A stretch of DNA of 64,000 nucleotides from TMED23 sp964643045 (GTDB lineage Bacteria; Pseudomonadota; Alphaproteobacteria; Rhodospirillales; UBA2165): positions 72,337 through 136,336 of the forward strand of contig CAZXSC010000001.1 in the NCBI GenBank assembly GCA_964643045.1. Reading direction: 5' to 3'. Made by a program: the position numbers and the translations under genes. A model generated the notes under the pieces. It did no database searches and had not been told where the DNA came from. It saw only the letters and a program-made list of their open reading frames with translations. Position 1 is the stretch's first letter, and each line of letters begins with the position of its first letter. Shown in pieces: positions 1-8,352 of this stretch.

Positions 1-232
1 CCCGCCGTCTAGCTAAAGCCTCTTTGTAGTTTATGGCTTGTAGCGTAATACTGTTGAATTTATACTCAACTAGCGAATACATTGTATTATTTTTTAGGTT
101 TGATCCTCGCCGGGCTTTCTCATTAGCCCAAATGTTTTCTATATGGTGTACTATTCTATCTGGCAGAGCAAATGGAGCTTGTACAATTATTTTACATGAT
201 TCATCGATAGAAAATGTTGCCGTTTTTGTCAC
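1..232 (-). CDS. Truncated CDS, N-terminal 77 residues, possibly NUDIX-like
   Basis: Open reading frame on the minus strand that runs off the left edge. It starts with GTG at 232; an in-frame TAA lies four codons upstream, so no earlier start is possible. The visible part begins VTKTATFSIDESCK and includes a basic stretch KARRGSNLKNN and YKEALARRR. The pattern of a short beta-rich N-terminus, then W..K.RRG and a following YKEALA, reminds me of the region before the Nudix box in small Nudix proteins, but the box itself would lie outside the window. It is the last visible gene of the long minus-strand operon, 72 bp after the HAD gene. Function unproven. Confidence 0.5.
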   Translation of the reverse strand, partial: MTKTATFSIDESCKIIVQAPFALPDRIVHHIENIWANEKARRGSNLKNNTMYSLVEYKFNSITLQAINYKEALARRR

Positions 233-304
233 TTGAGATTTTTATTGAATTTCGTAATTAAAGTCGGTTTTTAATCTAGATCAATATTTTATGGTAAATT
301 ATTC

Positions 305-952
305 TTAGATGTGGTGATTTAATTCATTTAAATTCGATACGAACGTACATCCCGGTGGCCATTCGCTTTTATTGGTTGGAGGTGTATGTAAGACGATTGT
401 TTGGAGACCCGCTGAACTTGAAGAATGTGCCCCTGCTGGTGTGTCTTCAATTCCTATGGAAAAGTTTGCGCTAACTTGAGCTTGATGAAGGGCTTTTAGA
501 TAAGGCTCTGGCGAGGGCTTACCATTCTTTACGTTTTCTGCGGCGATTACAAAGCTGATCCACTTCGAAAGACCGGTTTTGTTTAACCAATAAGTTGTTA
601 AATCTTGATTGTTTGAGGTTACTATTGCGTTGATCCAGCCCCTTTTATGGGTGCACGCCAAGAGGCTATATGCTCCTGCTGAAGGTTTTACGTTGCTGTA
701 ATTTTCTTTGATAAGAACCTGATAAAACGATAAAAGTTCACTTATATTTTCCGTTATACCGTGGGTTTCTTTTAAATAACTTATTGCTTCAGTTAATGGT
801 GGTCCATTCAGTAAATCAAATTCACTTTGGCTGGGAATACGATCAAAATGCGTGAGAAAAGATTCATAGACCATCTGTAGAATACCTTTGCTGTTTGCTA
901 ATGTCCCATCTAAGTCAAAAAATAACCCCCGTTTAATTTTTTTTTGAGTCAT
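305..952 (-). CDS. HAD-superfamily phosphatase (phosphoglycolate phosphatase-like)
   Basis: 215 residues, the usual size of a HAD subfamily IA phosphatase. Motif I is FFDLDGTLANS with nucleophile D13 and acid D15; motif II is VTSNN (Ser and Asn follow the strand); motif III Lys is in GKPSPEPY; motif IV is GIEDTPAGAHSS. A helical cap lies between motifs I and II (about residues 20-95). The substrate is probably a phosphorylated sugar or nonulosonate intermediate, since the gene sits in a glycan operon 67 bp after a methyltransferase and about 0.9 kb downstream of a PseI-type synthase; a Pse-9-phosphate phosphatase role is only a guess. Start ATG at 952 has no strong Shine-Dalgarno sequence. 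Confidence 0.85.
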   Translation of the reverse strand: MTQKKIKRGLFFDLDGTLANSKGILQMVYESFLTHFDRIPSQSEFDLLNGPPLTEAISYLKETHGITENISELLSFYQVLIKENYSNVKPSAGAYSLLACTHKRGWINAIVTSNNQDLTTYWLNKTGLSKWISFVIAAENVKNGKPSPEPYLKALHQAQVSANFSIGIEDTPAGAHSSSSAGLQTIVLHTPPTNKSEWPPGCTFVSNLNELNHHI

Positions 953-1019
953 GTTAAATTAGAAATATATAAGCATTTTGCGTTGAGTTATTGGACATTA
1001 AAGTTGGGCCTATAAGATT

Positions 1020-1847
1020 TCATTTAATTTTTTGAAAAACATAAAGGCGATTCTGACCAAACTTGCCAAATTGATCCTTTGATGTTTCCGAAATGGCTAT
1101 GTTTACCGCTGTTGCCGCTTCCACGAGTGGATGCGAATAATCAACCTCGCCATTATTAATTAAAGGTGTCAATACGTATAGGACAATATCATGCAGGCTG
1201 ATAAAATCTTCGATCTCAATCAATTTCATGTTTTGAGCTTCAGTATGAGGTAGGATTACGTTTTCATCTAAAAACAAATTATATTCTGCTGGTGTTCTAG
1301 GTGGAAGGCCAACGGCCATGCGAGTTTCATTTTGTAAGGCGTAGGTTTGTTGTGAATTTTCTATTAGAAGTATGTAGCCCCCCACTTGAAGTTTTGTGCA
1401 GAGTAGAGTTATAGCTTGTTTTTGGAGCTCTATCTTGTTCAGATTTATTAGGCATCTAACCGAGAAGATGATGTCATACATCGATGAAAGGTGTTCTAAT
1501 TTGGTAACATCATTTACGGCGAAGGATAATCTTTTATCAGGTATTTTGAGGGATGTTTTTTTTCTATTAGCAGCGTCAATCATGTCAGGTATATAATCAA
1601 AGCCCTCGAATTTAAGATTTTGGAATTCCTGGGCTAATGGAATGCTATTTTGTCCATTTCCACAGCCAACTTCCAACACAGATTTTAAATTATTTTTGGC
1701 TTTTAATATTTGACGAAATGCACGGATCAGCGCATTAATTTCCATATCTTTCGCGCTAGAGGTCTTGGTTGTTGCCAACGTACCTTGTCCATGCTCTTGT
1801 GCGAGCCGTAGCCAGTGTTTTTTGATTTGATCAAGTGACAATGGCAT
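1020..1847 (-). CDS. Class I SAM-dependent methyltransferase
   Basis: 275 residues. The SAM-binding motif I VLEVGCGNGQN lies at about residues 57-67, with an acidic residue at the end of strand 2 (FEGFDYIPDMID) and a motif-IV-like YDIIFSVRCLINL. The N-terminal 50 residues look like an added helical segment. It probably methylates a sugar hydroxyl, amine or carboxyl in the polysaccharide. Purine-rich AGAAGAG precedes the ATG at 1847. It lies 42 bp after the nonulosonate synthase gene, so it may act on the nonulosonate. The acceptor cannot be read from the sequence. Confidence 0.85.
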   Translation of the reverse strand: MPLSLDQIKKHWLRLAQEHGQGTLATTKTSSAKDMEINALIRAFRQILKAKNNLKSVLEVGCGNGQNSIPLAQEFQNLKFEGFDYIPDMIDAANRKKTSLKIPDKRLSFAVNDVTKLEHLSSMYDIIFSVRCLINLNKIELQKQAITLLCTKLQVGGYILLIENSQQTYALQNETRMAVGLPPRTPAEYNLFLDENVILPHTEAQNMKLIEIEDFISLHDIVLYVLTPLINNGEVDYSHPLVEAATAVNIAISETSKDQFGKFGQNRLYVFQKIK

Positions 1848-1889
1848 TAATTTCTCTTCTGATAGTATTGTGAAGTCGGCAGAGTGTAT

Positions 1890-2948
1890 TTAATTTTGAA
1901 CATGTTTCCACGTTAAAGCGGTCCCCTTAAAAAGGTCGCGCGTAGCACACAGACCTATAATTTTTGGCAAGTTATTTGGAGGAAGACCAAAACCCGGTCG
2001 TATAGAACGCACGTTCTCTGGTGTTATCTTTTCACCTTTTTTGATATTTTTAGTGACATAGAGTGAGGGGCGGAGCAGGATGTTATCTTTTTCGGCTTCG
2101 ATCGCATCTACTTTAATTTCGCCCATCGATTCCCATGCTAGTCGGCAATCGTTGACTAATTGTTTCAACTCGTGGGGCTCCAAGGAGAATGATGAATCTA
2201 CTCCGCCATCTTGCCGGGAAAGTGTTAAGTGTTTTTCAATAATACATGCTCCCATTGGGATTGATGCCACTGCAGTAGCGGTTCCAGGTGAATGGTCAGA
2301 TAAACCAATTGGAATGTTATATGTTGATTGTAAAAATGGAATAGTGCGTAAATTATAGTCTTTTGAGTTTGCTGGATAAGCACTGACACAATGAAGAAGG
2401 GCTATCCCGGTAGCACCACCTTCTGTTGCTGTTTTTACGGCCTCCGAAATTTCTATCTGATTTGCTAGGCCAGTTGAAATTATAAGGGGTTTTTTTGTTT
2501 GAGAACATTTAAGTATTAATGGAGTGTCAATGCATTCAAAAGAAGCGATTTTGTAAGCAGGGCAGTCAAGTTCCTCCAGAAAATCAACAGCGGTTTCGTC
2601 AAAAGGGCTACTGAAAATTATCAGACCTAATTCTTTTGCCCGAACAAATAGTTGCGGATGCCAGTCCCAGGGCGTATGAGCTTCTTGGTAAAGATCGTAG
2701 AGGCGTCTACCTTTCCACGGCCCATCGGTTATCATAAACTCCGGCCCGTCATGGTCCAGCGTAAGAGTATCTGCTGTATATGTTTGTAGTTTTATGGCAT
2801 CAACACCAGCTTCGGCGGCAAGTTCGATAAGTTTGATGGCTCGGCTTAAGTCGCCGTTATGATTACCCGATAATTCAGCAATTATGAATGGGGGTCTGTT
2901 TAGTCCAACACTTTTATTGGAGATTTTAAACACCGTTTGATGCTTCAT
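1890..2948 (-). CDS. pseI: Nonulosonic acid synthase, pseudaminate-synthase (PseI) type
   Basis: 352 residues, normal for the NeuB/PseI/LegI family, which condenses phosphoenolpyruvate with a 6-carbon aldose to a 9-carbon nonulosonate. The TIM barrel opens with AELSGNHNGD and GVDAIKLQTYTADTLTLD, the form typical of PseI (NeuB and LegI usually read AEIGxNHNG and KFQ). YDLYQEAHTPWDWH and SSPFDETAVDFLE are also PseI-like. The C-terminal SAF (antifreeze-like) domain begins near residue 292 and contains RSIRPGFGLPP, with the Arg that the dimer partner contributes to the active site. The rest of the window encodes legionaminate-type enzymes (LegB, LegC, LegG, LegF) and no separate LegI, so this enzyme may serve that pathway or a Pse pathway partly outside the window. 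Confidence 0.9.
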   Translation of the reverse strand: MKHQTVFKISNKSVGLNRPPFIIAELSGNHNGDLSRAIKLIELAAEAGVDAIKLQTYTADTLTLDHDGPEFMITDGPWKGRRLYDLYQEAHTPWDWHPQLFVRAKELGLIIFSSPFDETAVDFLEELDCPAYKIASFECIDTPLILKCSQTKKPLIISTGLANQIEISEAVKTATEGGATGIALLHCVSAYPANSKDYNLRTIPFLQSTYNIPIGLSDHSPGTATAVASIPMGACIIEKHLTLSRQDGGVDSSFSLEPHELKQLVNDCRLAWESMGEIKVDAIEAEKDNILLRPSLYVTKNIKKGEKITPENVRSIRPGFGLPPNNLPKIIGLCATRDLFKGTALTWKHVQN

Positions 2949-3056
2949 ATCTTATTTGTCATGTAATTATAAATCCATATTGAAAAACTATATTACTTTA
3001 CTTGTAGATTTAACAGATCAATTAAAAAATTGTTTGAAAAAAATTAATTTAAGAAA

Positions 3057-4964
3057 TTAACACTTAAGAAGTTCCAGAATGGTGTCTTTGATATATCTCT
3101 GGGGATCGTTAATTTCACCTTTCCCATAGTAGTCCCTCTGCATTTTTTTTAGTTTATCTTTTGGCATATATCTGCTGTGTTCGATGAAGTTTTTTACTCG
3201 CTGTCGTAAAATTTTTTCATCAAATACCATGATAGGATAGGGGCTATAATCATGTAAATAAGATGTAATAGGGTCGCCATTTGCCATGGCATCAAAAGCA
3301 AAAACAGGAATATCTTCAGCTAAACATTGGTCGCATAGTGAAGTTAACCGGGCTATAACAAAATCTGACATGGCAGCTATCTGATATGATCTTTCGCTGA
3401 TGTCGTAATTTGTGTCAATCTCTAGGTTTGGGATCAGCGAAATGGAATTCTTAATGTGCAAGAATGCCGGTATTTCAAGCCAATCGCAATTTTTTCCCCT
3501 GATTATAAAAACACAGCTCGTATTTTCTTTAGCGATTGCTATGATTGTATTATAAAAATATAGATTATCAACCCAGCCAATTCCTGGGCTACAGGCATTT
3601 GTAAACGGATCTGGTAACGAGTGAAAATCTAAAACGAGGCAAACCTTAGAATATTGGCCAAATCTATTTTTGCGTTCAATCTGAGCCACTCTTTTATGAG
3701 AAGGTATTCTTTGGTGCATTGGATCACCAGATATAATGATGTCTTGTAATACTGCATAGGCGCGATTTTCCATCGCTTTCTGTGTTATTTTCCCATGTAC
3801 AAAAAATACATCGAGAATTGGTGCGAAGCATAACATAAAAGGCAGGAAAAACCGTTCTTGAACGGCAATTGTTTTGATGCCCATTGTCTGTAAGGCGATT
3901 GCGGCGGGTTTTGGAAACAGAAATGAATATCCAATCAGCGCAAGTTTTGAGCCTTTAAATAATTCAAAGGATTTTACATATCTGTTTATTTGTAATGTGG
4001 TCAAAGCTAGGATGAATGCTCGATGTAAGGTATTTTTGTTTTTATTAAGAGTACGAATATTTTTTATAAACAGCTGGATCAAATTCAAAACACTTATTGG
4101 ATTTTTATCGATAAATGTTGGTTCAATATTGTTGCGACGGTAATCGTTAGAAATACTTATGCGCTCGTTTGCGGTAATGTTTTCAGTTAACTCAATGTGG
4201 CATATTTGATTGCGGTGGAGCGGATTTTCTAGCTCGGTTGAATAGAAAATATCTTTTTGAAAAAGATTAGAGTAAGAAATACCTTTATGAGGGAAATAAA
4301 GAATATTTGCTTTTTTTTCTCGCCCACTTTCTCGGATCTCCGTGATTTGTTTTTTATTTGTGAGTTCACCGAGGTGAACCTTGTTCACAATATTTTGTGG
4401 TATTTTGATGTACTTACCTGAGTTTTTATATATGCGGTTAATTAATCCTATGAAATCTTGATTAACCCAAAAAGGGCATAAGTTTTTAATGTTTGTATAC
4501 TGCGATAGTTTTAGTATAGAAAATACGGTTGTTCGAGGTTGATAAATGCGTGCGTTATAACCTAGTTTTTTAAAATGATCAGCTGTGGCATAGGCTAGCG
4601 AGTAGGGACGAATGATATTATAAATAGTATCAAATAAAACCGACCTTGCTTTGTTTTTGGTTGAAGCTGGAACTATTGCTGAGAGAAAAGAAAAATCACT
4701 ATTAACAAATTGTTTTTTTATTAGTATGTCGGCATATCTTGCGGGTAGGATTAGGTAGGCGGATACGTCGTAACTTTTCAAGGATCCATAATCTACCCAA
4801 TCCACGCCTAATTTTTTTAATCTGTCCACCCAGCTTAAATCTCTGATCATACCTTTTGGTTCGATAAAAATAATATTATTGCCTATGAGTTTTAAGAAGC
4901 AGGCTACAGGAATGGTTGCAAGCGTCAGCCACCGGAAAACGACAATTTTTTTCTGTCTACCCAA
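3057..4964 (-). CDS. Large unrecognised protein, GT-B-like C-terminal half
   Basis: 635 residues beginning at TTG 4964; the first in-frame ATG is some 38 codons later and would remove a Rossmann-like strand (KKIVVFRW), so TTG is preferred. I do not recognise the family with confidence. The C-terminal third has KVCLVLDFHSLPDP, VFIIRGKN, then ISERSYQIAAMSDFVIARLTS and AEDIPVFAFDAM, an arrangement like the donor-binding half of GT-B enzymes such as CDP-glycerol transferase-like and capsule-type transferases. The N-terminal half (IEPKGMIRDLSWVDR) is distinct. No signal peptide; soluble. It is flanked by 108 bp and 145 bp gaps. Likely a glycan- or phospho-group transferase; size and context would also fit transfer of a capsule modification. 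Confidence 0.6.
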   Translation of the reverse strand: MGRQKKIVVFRWLTLATIPVACFLKLIGNNIIFIEPKGMIRDLSWVDRLKKLGVDWVDYGSLKSYDVSAYLILPARYADILIKKQFVNSDFSFLSAIVPASTKNKARSVLFDTIYNIIRPYSLAYATADHFKKLGYNARIYQPRTTVFSILKLSQYTNIKNLCPFWVNQDFIGLINRIYKNSGKYIKIPQNIVNKVHLGELTNKKQITEIRESGREKKANILYFPHKGISYSNLFQKDIFYSTELENPLHRNQICHIELTENITANERISISNDYRRNNIEPTFIDKNPISVLNLIQLFIKNIRTLNKNKNTLHRAFILALTTLQINRYVKSFELFKGSKLALIGYSFLFPKPAAIALQTMGIKTIAVQERFFLPFMLCFAPILDVFFVHGKITQKAMENRAYAVLQDIIISGDPMHQRIPSHKRVAQIERKNRFGQYSKVCLVLDFHSLPDPFTNACSPGIGWVDNLYFYNTIIAIAKENTSCVFIIRGKNCDWLEIPAFLHIKNSISLIPNLEIDTNYDISERSYQIAAMSDFVIARLTSLCDQCLAEDIPVFAFDAMANGDPITSYLHDYSPYPIMVFDEKILRQRVKNFIEHSRYMPKDKLKKMQRDYYGKGEINDPQRYIKDTILELLKC

Positions 4965-5109
4965 TATTAAATTTTCTTGTCATACGGTGATCTGATCTAA
5001 TGATTTGTTTTGAATTTATATATCTAACTTTCAATATTTTTCTTAGCCAGGTTTTCTAAAACAACTGATAACGGATAGTTATTTTAAATATCTTTTGGAT
5101 TTCAAATTC

Positions 5110-6732
5110 TTAGACAGGGGAGTTATTAACATTAGCTAATAGCTTCGCTTGAGATTTGATTTCAGCCCGGCGGTTTTTTGCAATTTCTCGAAAAGAATGG
5201 AGGACGTCTTTATTTTTAAGATCACCTGCAATATTCTTAGTTTCATCAGGACTTTGTTGAAGGTCTATTAGAATTTCAGTTGCTGGGGGGCTAGCGTCAT
5301 GCTCTGAGATTCGTTCTTTAATTATATATTTATAACGGTCATTTCGAAAACACTGATAGATTGGGCCTTCTAAGGGGTCACATGGTCCGCGATGGGTATG
5401 CTCAGCAACTACAAAATCAGTTTTTTGCGTGTTGCTCAATAGTGACTTACCACAAAACCCGGGGTCGATTGGGAGATCTAAAGCTTCACAGATTGTGGGG
5501 GCTACGTCGATGCTACTGGCTAAAGTTTGGTGACGTTCTATTGGGACGCCCGGACCATTAAGCAGAAATGGTATATGCAGATATTTATCATGAAAACAAC
5601 CAGTAACAGATGTGCTAGAAAGAGCATGCTGGCCCTTGAATCTGACCGCTCCGTGATCGCTGGTGATGGCGACAACTGTATCTTTCACAATATGGTTTGG
5701 TAGAGATTTAAGAAAATTATTTAAATTAGTATCTACATAATTAAGTGCCATGTCGTAAGTATACTGTTCACGATTACACGCGCCAAGACCCTGTCTTGAT
5801 TGGTATGATTGTGTCGGCCGCATTACATATTGATGCTCTGAACAAATATTGTCATGTATGTCCATCAGATGAACCACAGCAGCAAAATGTGCACCATTTA
5901 ATGTATTAATCCATTTGAATATTATATCGAAAGCTGCTGCCGATGAAATTTGTTTATCATAGGTTCGCATTCTAAGGTCGGTACCGGGAATTCGTTTGTG
6001 GTCCAAAGGCCTGAGGAGTTTATTTAAGTGGCGATATATTGGCTGAATTTTAAGAAAACCCTCCAGACTATTGTTTGTAATACGATCAATATTTCTTTCT
6101 ATGTATGCTTGGGGATCTGTGTTCAAGTGATCTCTATGTTCAAGTACAAGGTTGTGGATAGTCTGAAAGTCATAACAAAAAATAGGGGTGTTGAGATTTC
6201 CAACAAACTCTGGAAGATTAATCCAGCGTTGTGTGTAATCTAAAATAAAGTCATAAAACCAACTGACAACTTTTATTATTTCTCTTTGAACTGCCACATG
6301 TCCAATCTGTTCTTTTTTTCTTAGAATATGCCATAAGAAAGTTCGCCGCATACAGCGCCATATCAACTCAATATCATAAAAACTTAGCGTAAAATCAGCG
6401 CCAGCATCAAAACCGTAGAGAGAATCAAGTATGTACGTTTTTGTTAGAAGACAGGTTGAATATCCGTGGGTCTTTAAATAATTCAACAGGCTGGCTTTTC
6501 GCGTTGACATTCCTTGCATATATCCGCCCCTATCGAGCGGCAGTGAGGAGCTAAATATTGACGCCATGCTGAATTCTGTCGGGTTGCCATGGGAGTAAAA
6601 ATTTTCACACCAAAGCCCTGAATTTGCGAGGTTTATTATAGTGGGGCAAATATCGGCTCGTGGGCCAGTCAGCGGAATACGGCTAGGTGTAGCGCTATCT
6701 GCTATGATAAGGATGAGATTTTTATTTTTCAT
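5110..6732 (-). CDS. Alkaline-phosphatase/sulfatase-superfamily enzyme lacking the formylglycine motif
   Basis: 540 residues, cytoplasmic (no signal peptide or membrane helix). Metal-binding landmarks of the superfamily are present: D12 in LIIADS, SDHG in AITSDHGAVRFKGQHA, and a C-terminal block with IDVAPTICEALDLP and EILIDLQQSPDETKNIAGD, as in sulfatase-like hydrolases/transferases. The nucleophile position falls in SHGNPTEFSMASIF, where Thr52 replaces the Cys or Ser of the C/S-x-P-S-R sulfatase signature. Thr nucleophiles are known in phosphotransferases of this fold, so phosphoester transfer or hydrolysis is more likely than desulfation. It follows the phosphoramidate cassette and could act on a phosphorylated or phosphoramidated glycan. 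Confidence 0.8.
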   Translation of the reverse strand: MKNKNLILIIADSATPSRIPLTGPRADICPTIINLANSGLWCENFYSHGNPTEFSMASIFSSSLPLDRGGYMQGMSTRKASLLNYLKTHGYSTCLLTKTYILDSLYGFDAGADFTLSFYDIELIWRCMRRTFLWHILRKKEQIGHVAVQREIIKVVSWFYDFILDYTQRWINLPEFVGNLNTPIFCYDFQTIHNLVLEHRDHLNTDPQAYIERNIDRITNNSLEGFLKIQPIYRHLNKLLRPLDHKRIPGTDLRMRTYDKQISSAAAFDIIFKWINTLNGAHFAAVVHLMDIHDNICSEHQYVMRPTQSYQSRQGLGACNREQYTYDMALNYVDTNLNNFLKSLPNHIVKDTVVAITSDHGAVRFKGQHALSSTSVTGCFHDKYLHIPFLLNGPGVPIERHQTLASSIDVAPTICEALDLPIDPGFCGKSLLSNTQKTDFVVAEHTHRGPCDPLEGPIYQCFRNDRYKYIIKERISEHDASPPATEILIDLQQSPDETKNIAGDLKNKDVLHSFREIAKNRRAEIKSQAKLLANVNNSPV

Positions 6733-6761
6733 TGTAGTCTTTTAGGGTGTGTGAAAGAACC

Positions 6762-7469
6762 TTATTCTATGTACGATTCCAAGGGCTGATCAGAGAGAGC
6801 AAAGCGTAATTTCATTTTGTCGTAACCGACAGAGGTTTTAAAAGTTCTAACTAGCATTTTATCGACCTCGTCAAGGTCAATCTTATCACTATTATTACTT
6901 AATATAACAAATTGCACCTCTGAATGATCAACGTCGGCCTCTTGGTGACAGATGAAAAGTTCGAGCTCTTCTTCAGTAAAGCCGCGTTTTCTATATTCGT
7001 CCTCAAAAAATCTAGAGACGGGAGCATACCATTCTTCAATTGCTGCTGTTACTGCCATTAAAGAAAATAAAGAGCTCTCTTCGCACACTGCCACCCATTC
7101 ATTGTTAATGGATTCAAGGTCTTCATTGTAACGAATAGACGATTGGCGTGATACCGGCGTTCCTGCGAAAAGTTTGAATCGCATGTCGAGATGGTCTATA
7201 TGTTCATCGGTTTCGCCTTCGTCATCAATTATCTCTTCCATTCTACTTACATCGTTGGTAGTGATTTGGTTCTTCGTTGAACCCGATTGAAGTTTCGATT
7301 TATACATATCCTGAATTTTTTGGCGAGTATTAAGTGCACGGTAGAGCTCAACGATCTCAGCACAAAGAATTTTTTGGCGGTCAAACTTGTTTTCTAAGAG
7401 AGCTGTGCAAAAAGGCATAGTTTCCAATGCGGGTTGTCTTTCCCGGATTAGGTCAAATACATCAGTCAT
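6762..7469 (-). CDS. Heme-oxygenase-like diiron (HDO/TenA-fold) protein
   Basis: 235 residues from ATG 7469, chosen because AAGGA lies just upstream and because the start overlaps the preceding stop by 8 bp; a longer frame to 7541 exists but lies wholly inside the previous gene. Ligand-like residues fit the HDO superfamily: E38 in LCAEIVEL, E86-x6-H93, E145 in AAIEEWY, then H175, D179 and H182 in FICHQEADVDHSE. Family members (CADD, UndA, BesC, SznF central domain) use two irons and oxygen for N-oxygenation, C-C cleavage or other oxidations. Sitting between a methyltransferase and a phosphatase-fold enzyme in a glycan operon, it probably oxidises a tailoring intermediate. Substrate unknown. 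Confidence 0.75.
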   Translation of the reverse strand: MTDVFDLIRERQPALETMPFCTALLENKFDRQKILCAEIVELYRALNTRQKIQDMYKSKLQSGSTKNQITTNDVSRMEEIIDDEGETDEHIDHLDMRFKLFAGTPVSRQSSIRYNEDLESINNEWVAVCEESSLFSLMAVTAAIEEWYAPVSRFFEDEYRKRGFTEEELELFICHQEADVDHSEVQFVILSNNSDKIDLDEVDKMLVRTFKTSVGYDKMKLRFALSDQPLESYIE

Positions 7470-8298
7470 TTTTTTTCCTTTTGGCCCGGTTTTTATTGTC
7501 ACGTTCTTTATTAGCAAGACCCGAGATACGCCAGGCAGCAAAGCGCCACTTAAGTGTATCCATCTGTTCCATATTTAGCTCAGCCATATTCTTGCGATCC
7601 ACATCATACCAAGAGTAAAAAGGGTCATCTTCCAAAAATTCAGGAAATTGATCGCTAATAAGTTCAATATTATCAAATCTCGAGGCCAATAATGTTGGGA
7701 TCCTTGCAAAAAGCGGCTCGCCCCGGTTGTCGTTAATGGGTTTGATTGGTTCGAGCCCAATTTTGCGGCGATTAATATTTATGATCGGCTCATAGACATG
7801 TTCATAATTTTGATTTGCATCATCTACGCAAACTAACGAATTTTCCTCGTATAAAGGCAATAATGCTTCAATCTCTTGGCTGACTGTATTCCAAGTATGA
7901 TCTGAATCATGGTGAGAAAAATGAATTTTTTTTGTCAGCTCACCTATAATAGCCAAGCCAATATAAGGGTCAGTAGAGTCTCCTGAGATAAAAGTCCAAT
8001 GCTCACTAATTGATTTGTTATGGACTTTTTCCAGAGTATCAGCGCAGACTGAGCGAATAAATGAGGCTTTTGAAGCATTCGTATCCCACGAAAATACATG
8101 ACCACCTGTCATCATCGCGTGGTGAATGAGAAGGAGTGTGCTTGCTCCTACACCAGTTTCAACCAAATTGGCAGAACGCTCAAACACTGGATTCTCTAAG
8201 TATTTTTTTAGCAATCTAAACTCTGAATCTGGCAATGAATTTGCCCATCTTGGTAGGCTATGCTTAACCGCGATCAGGTATTGATCAAGGTCCGACAT
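7462..8298 (-). CDS. SAM-dependent methyltransferase (Methyltransf_24-like)
   Basis: 278 residues from ATG 8298, which follows GGGAAAG at a normal distance; a GTG at 8349 would add 17 residues but lacks a ribosome-binding site. The Rossmann core is visible: NLVETGVGASTLLL, FSWDTNASKASFI (acidic end of strand 2), WTFISGDSTDP, and HFSHHDSDHTW followed by SLVCVDDANQN. Such proteins are small-molecule or glycan O/N-methyltransferases. It lies between a formyltransferase-like gene and the diiron gene. In the Campylobacter phosphoramidate pathway a methyltransferase converts phosphoramidate to its O-methyl form, so this is a candidate for that step, but nothing in the sequence proves it. Confidence 0.75.
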   Translation of the reverse strand: MSDLDQYLIAVKHSLPRWANSLPDSEFRLLKKYLENPVFERSANLVETGVGASTLLLIHHAMMTGGHVFSWDTNASKASFIRSVCADTLEKVHNKSISEHWTFISGDSTDPYIGLAIIGELTKKIHFSHHDSDHTWNTVSQEIEALLPLYEENSLVCVDDANQNYEHVYEPIININRRKIGLEPIKPINDNRGEPLFARIPTLLASRFDNIELISDQFPEFLEDDPFYSWYDVDRKNMAELNMEQMDTLKWRFAAWRISGLANKERDNKNRAKRKKND

Positions 8299-8352
8299 GA
8301 TACTTTCCCGTGAACCATAATAAAAGTCATGCATCAGATTTTGTTGCACGTA

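Noticed and set aside
33..236. Plus-strand open frame of 67 residues at the left edge
   Set aside because: It lies opposite a better minus-strand frame open from GTG 232 to the window edge, which continues the operon direction.
5110..6732. Sulfatase, based on a T-P-S-R string at residues 15-18
   Set aside because: The string directly follows the first metal Asp; the nucleophile region lies about 35 residues later and has Thr instead of Cys or Ser.
6762..7541. Longer 259-residue frame of the diiron gene
   Set aside because: The extra 24 codons lie wholly within the upstream methyltransferase gene; ATG 7469 has a good ribosome-binding site.
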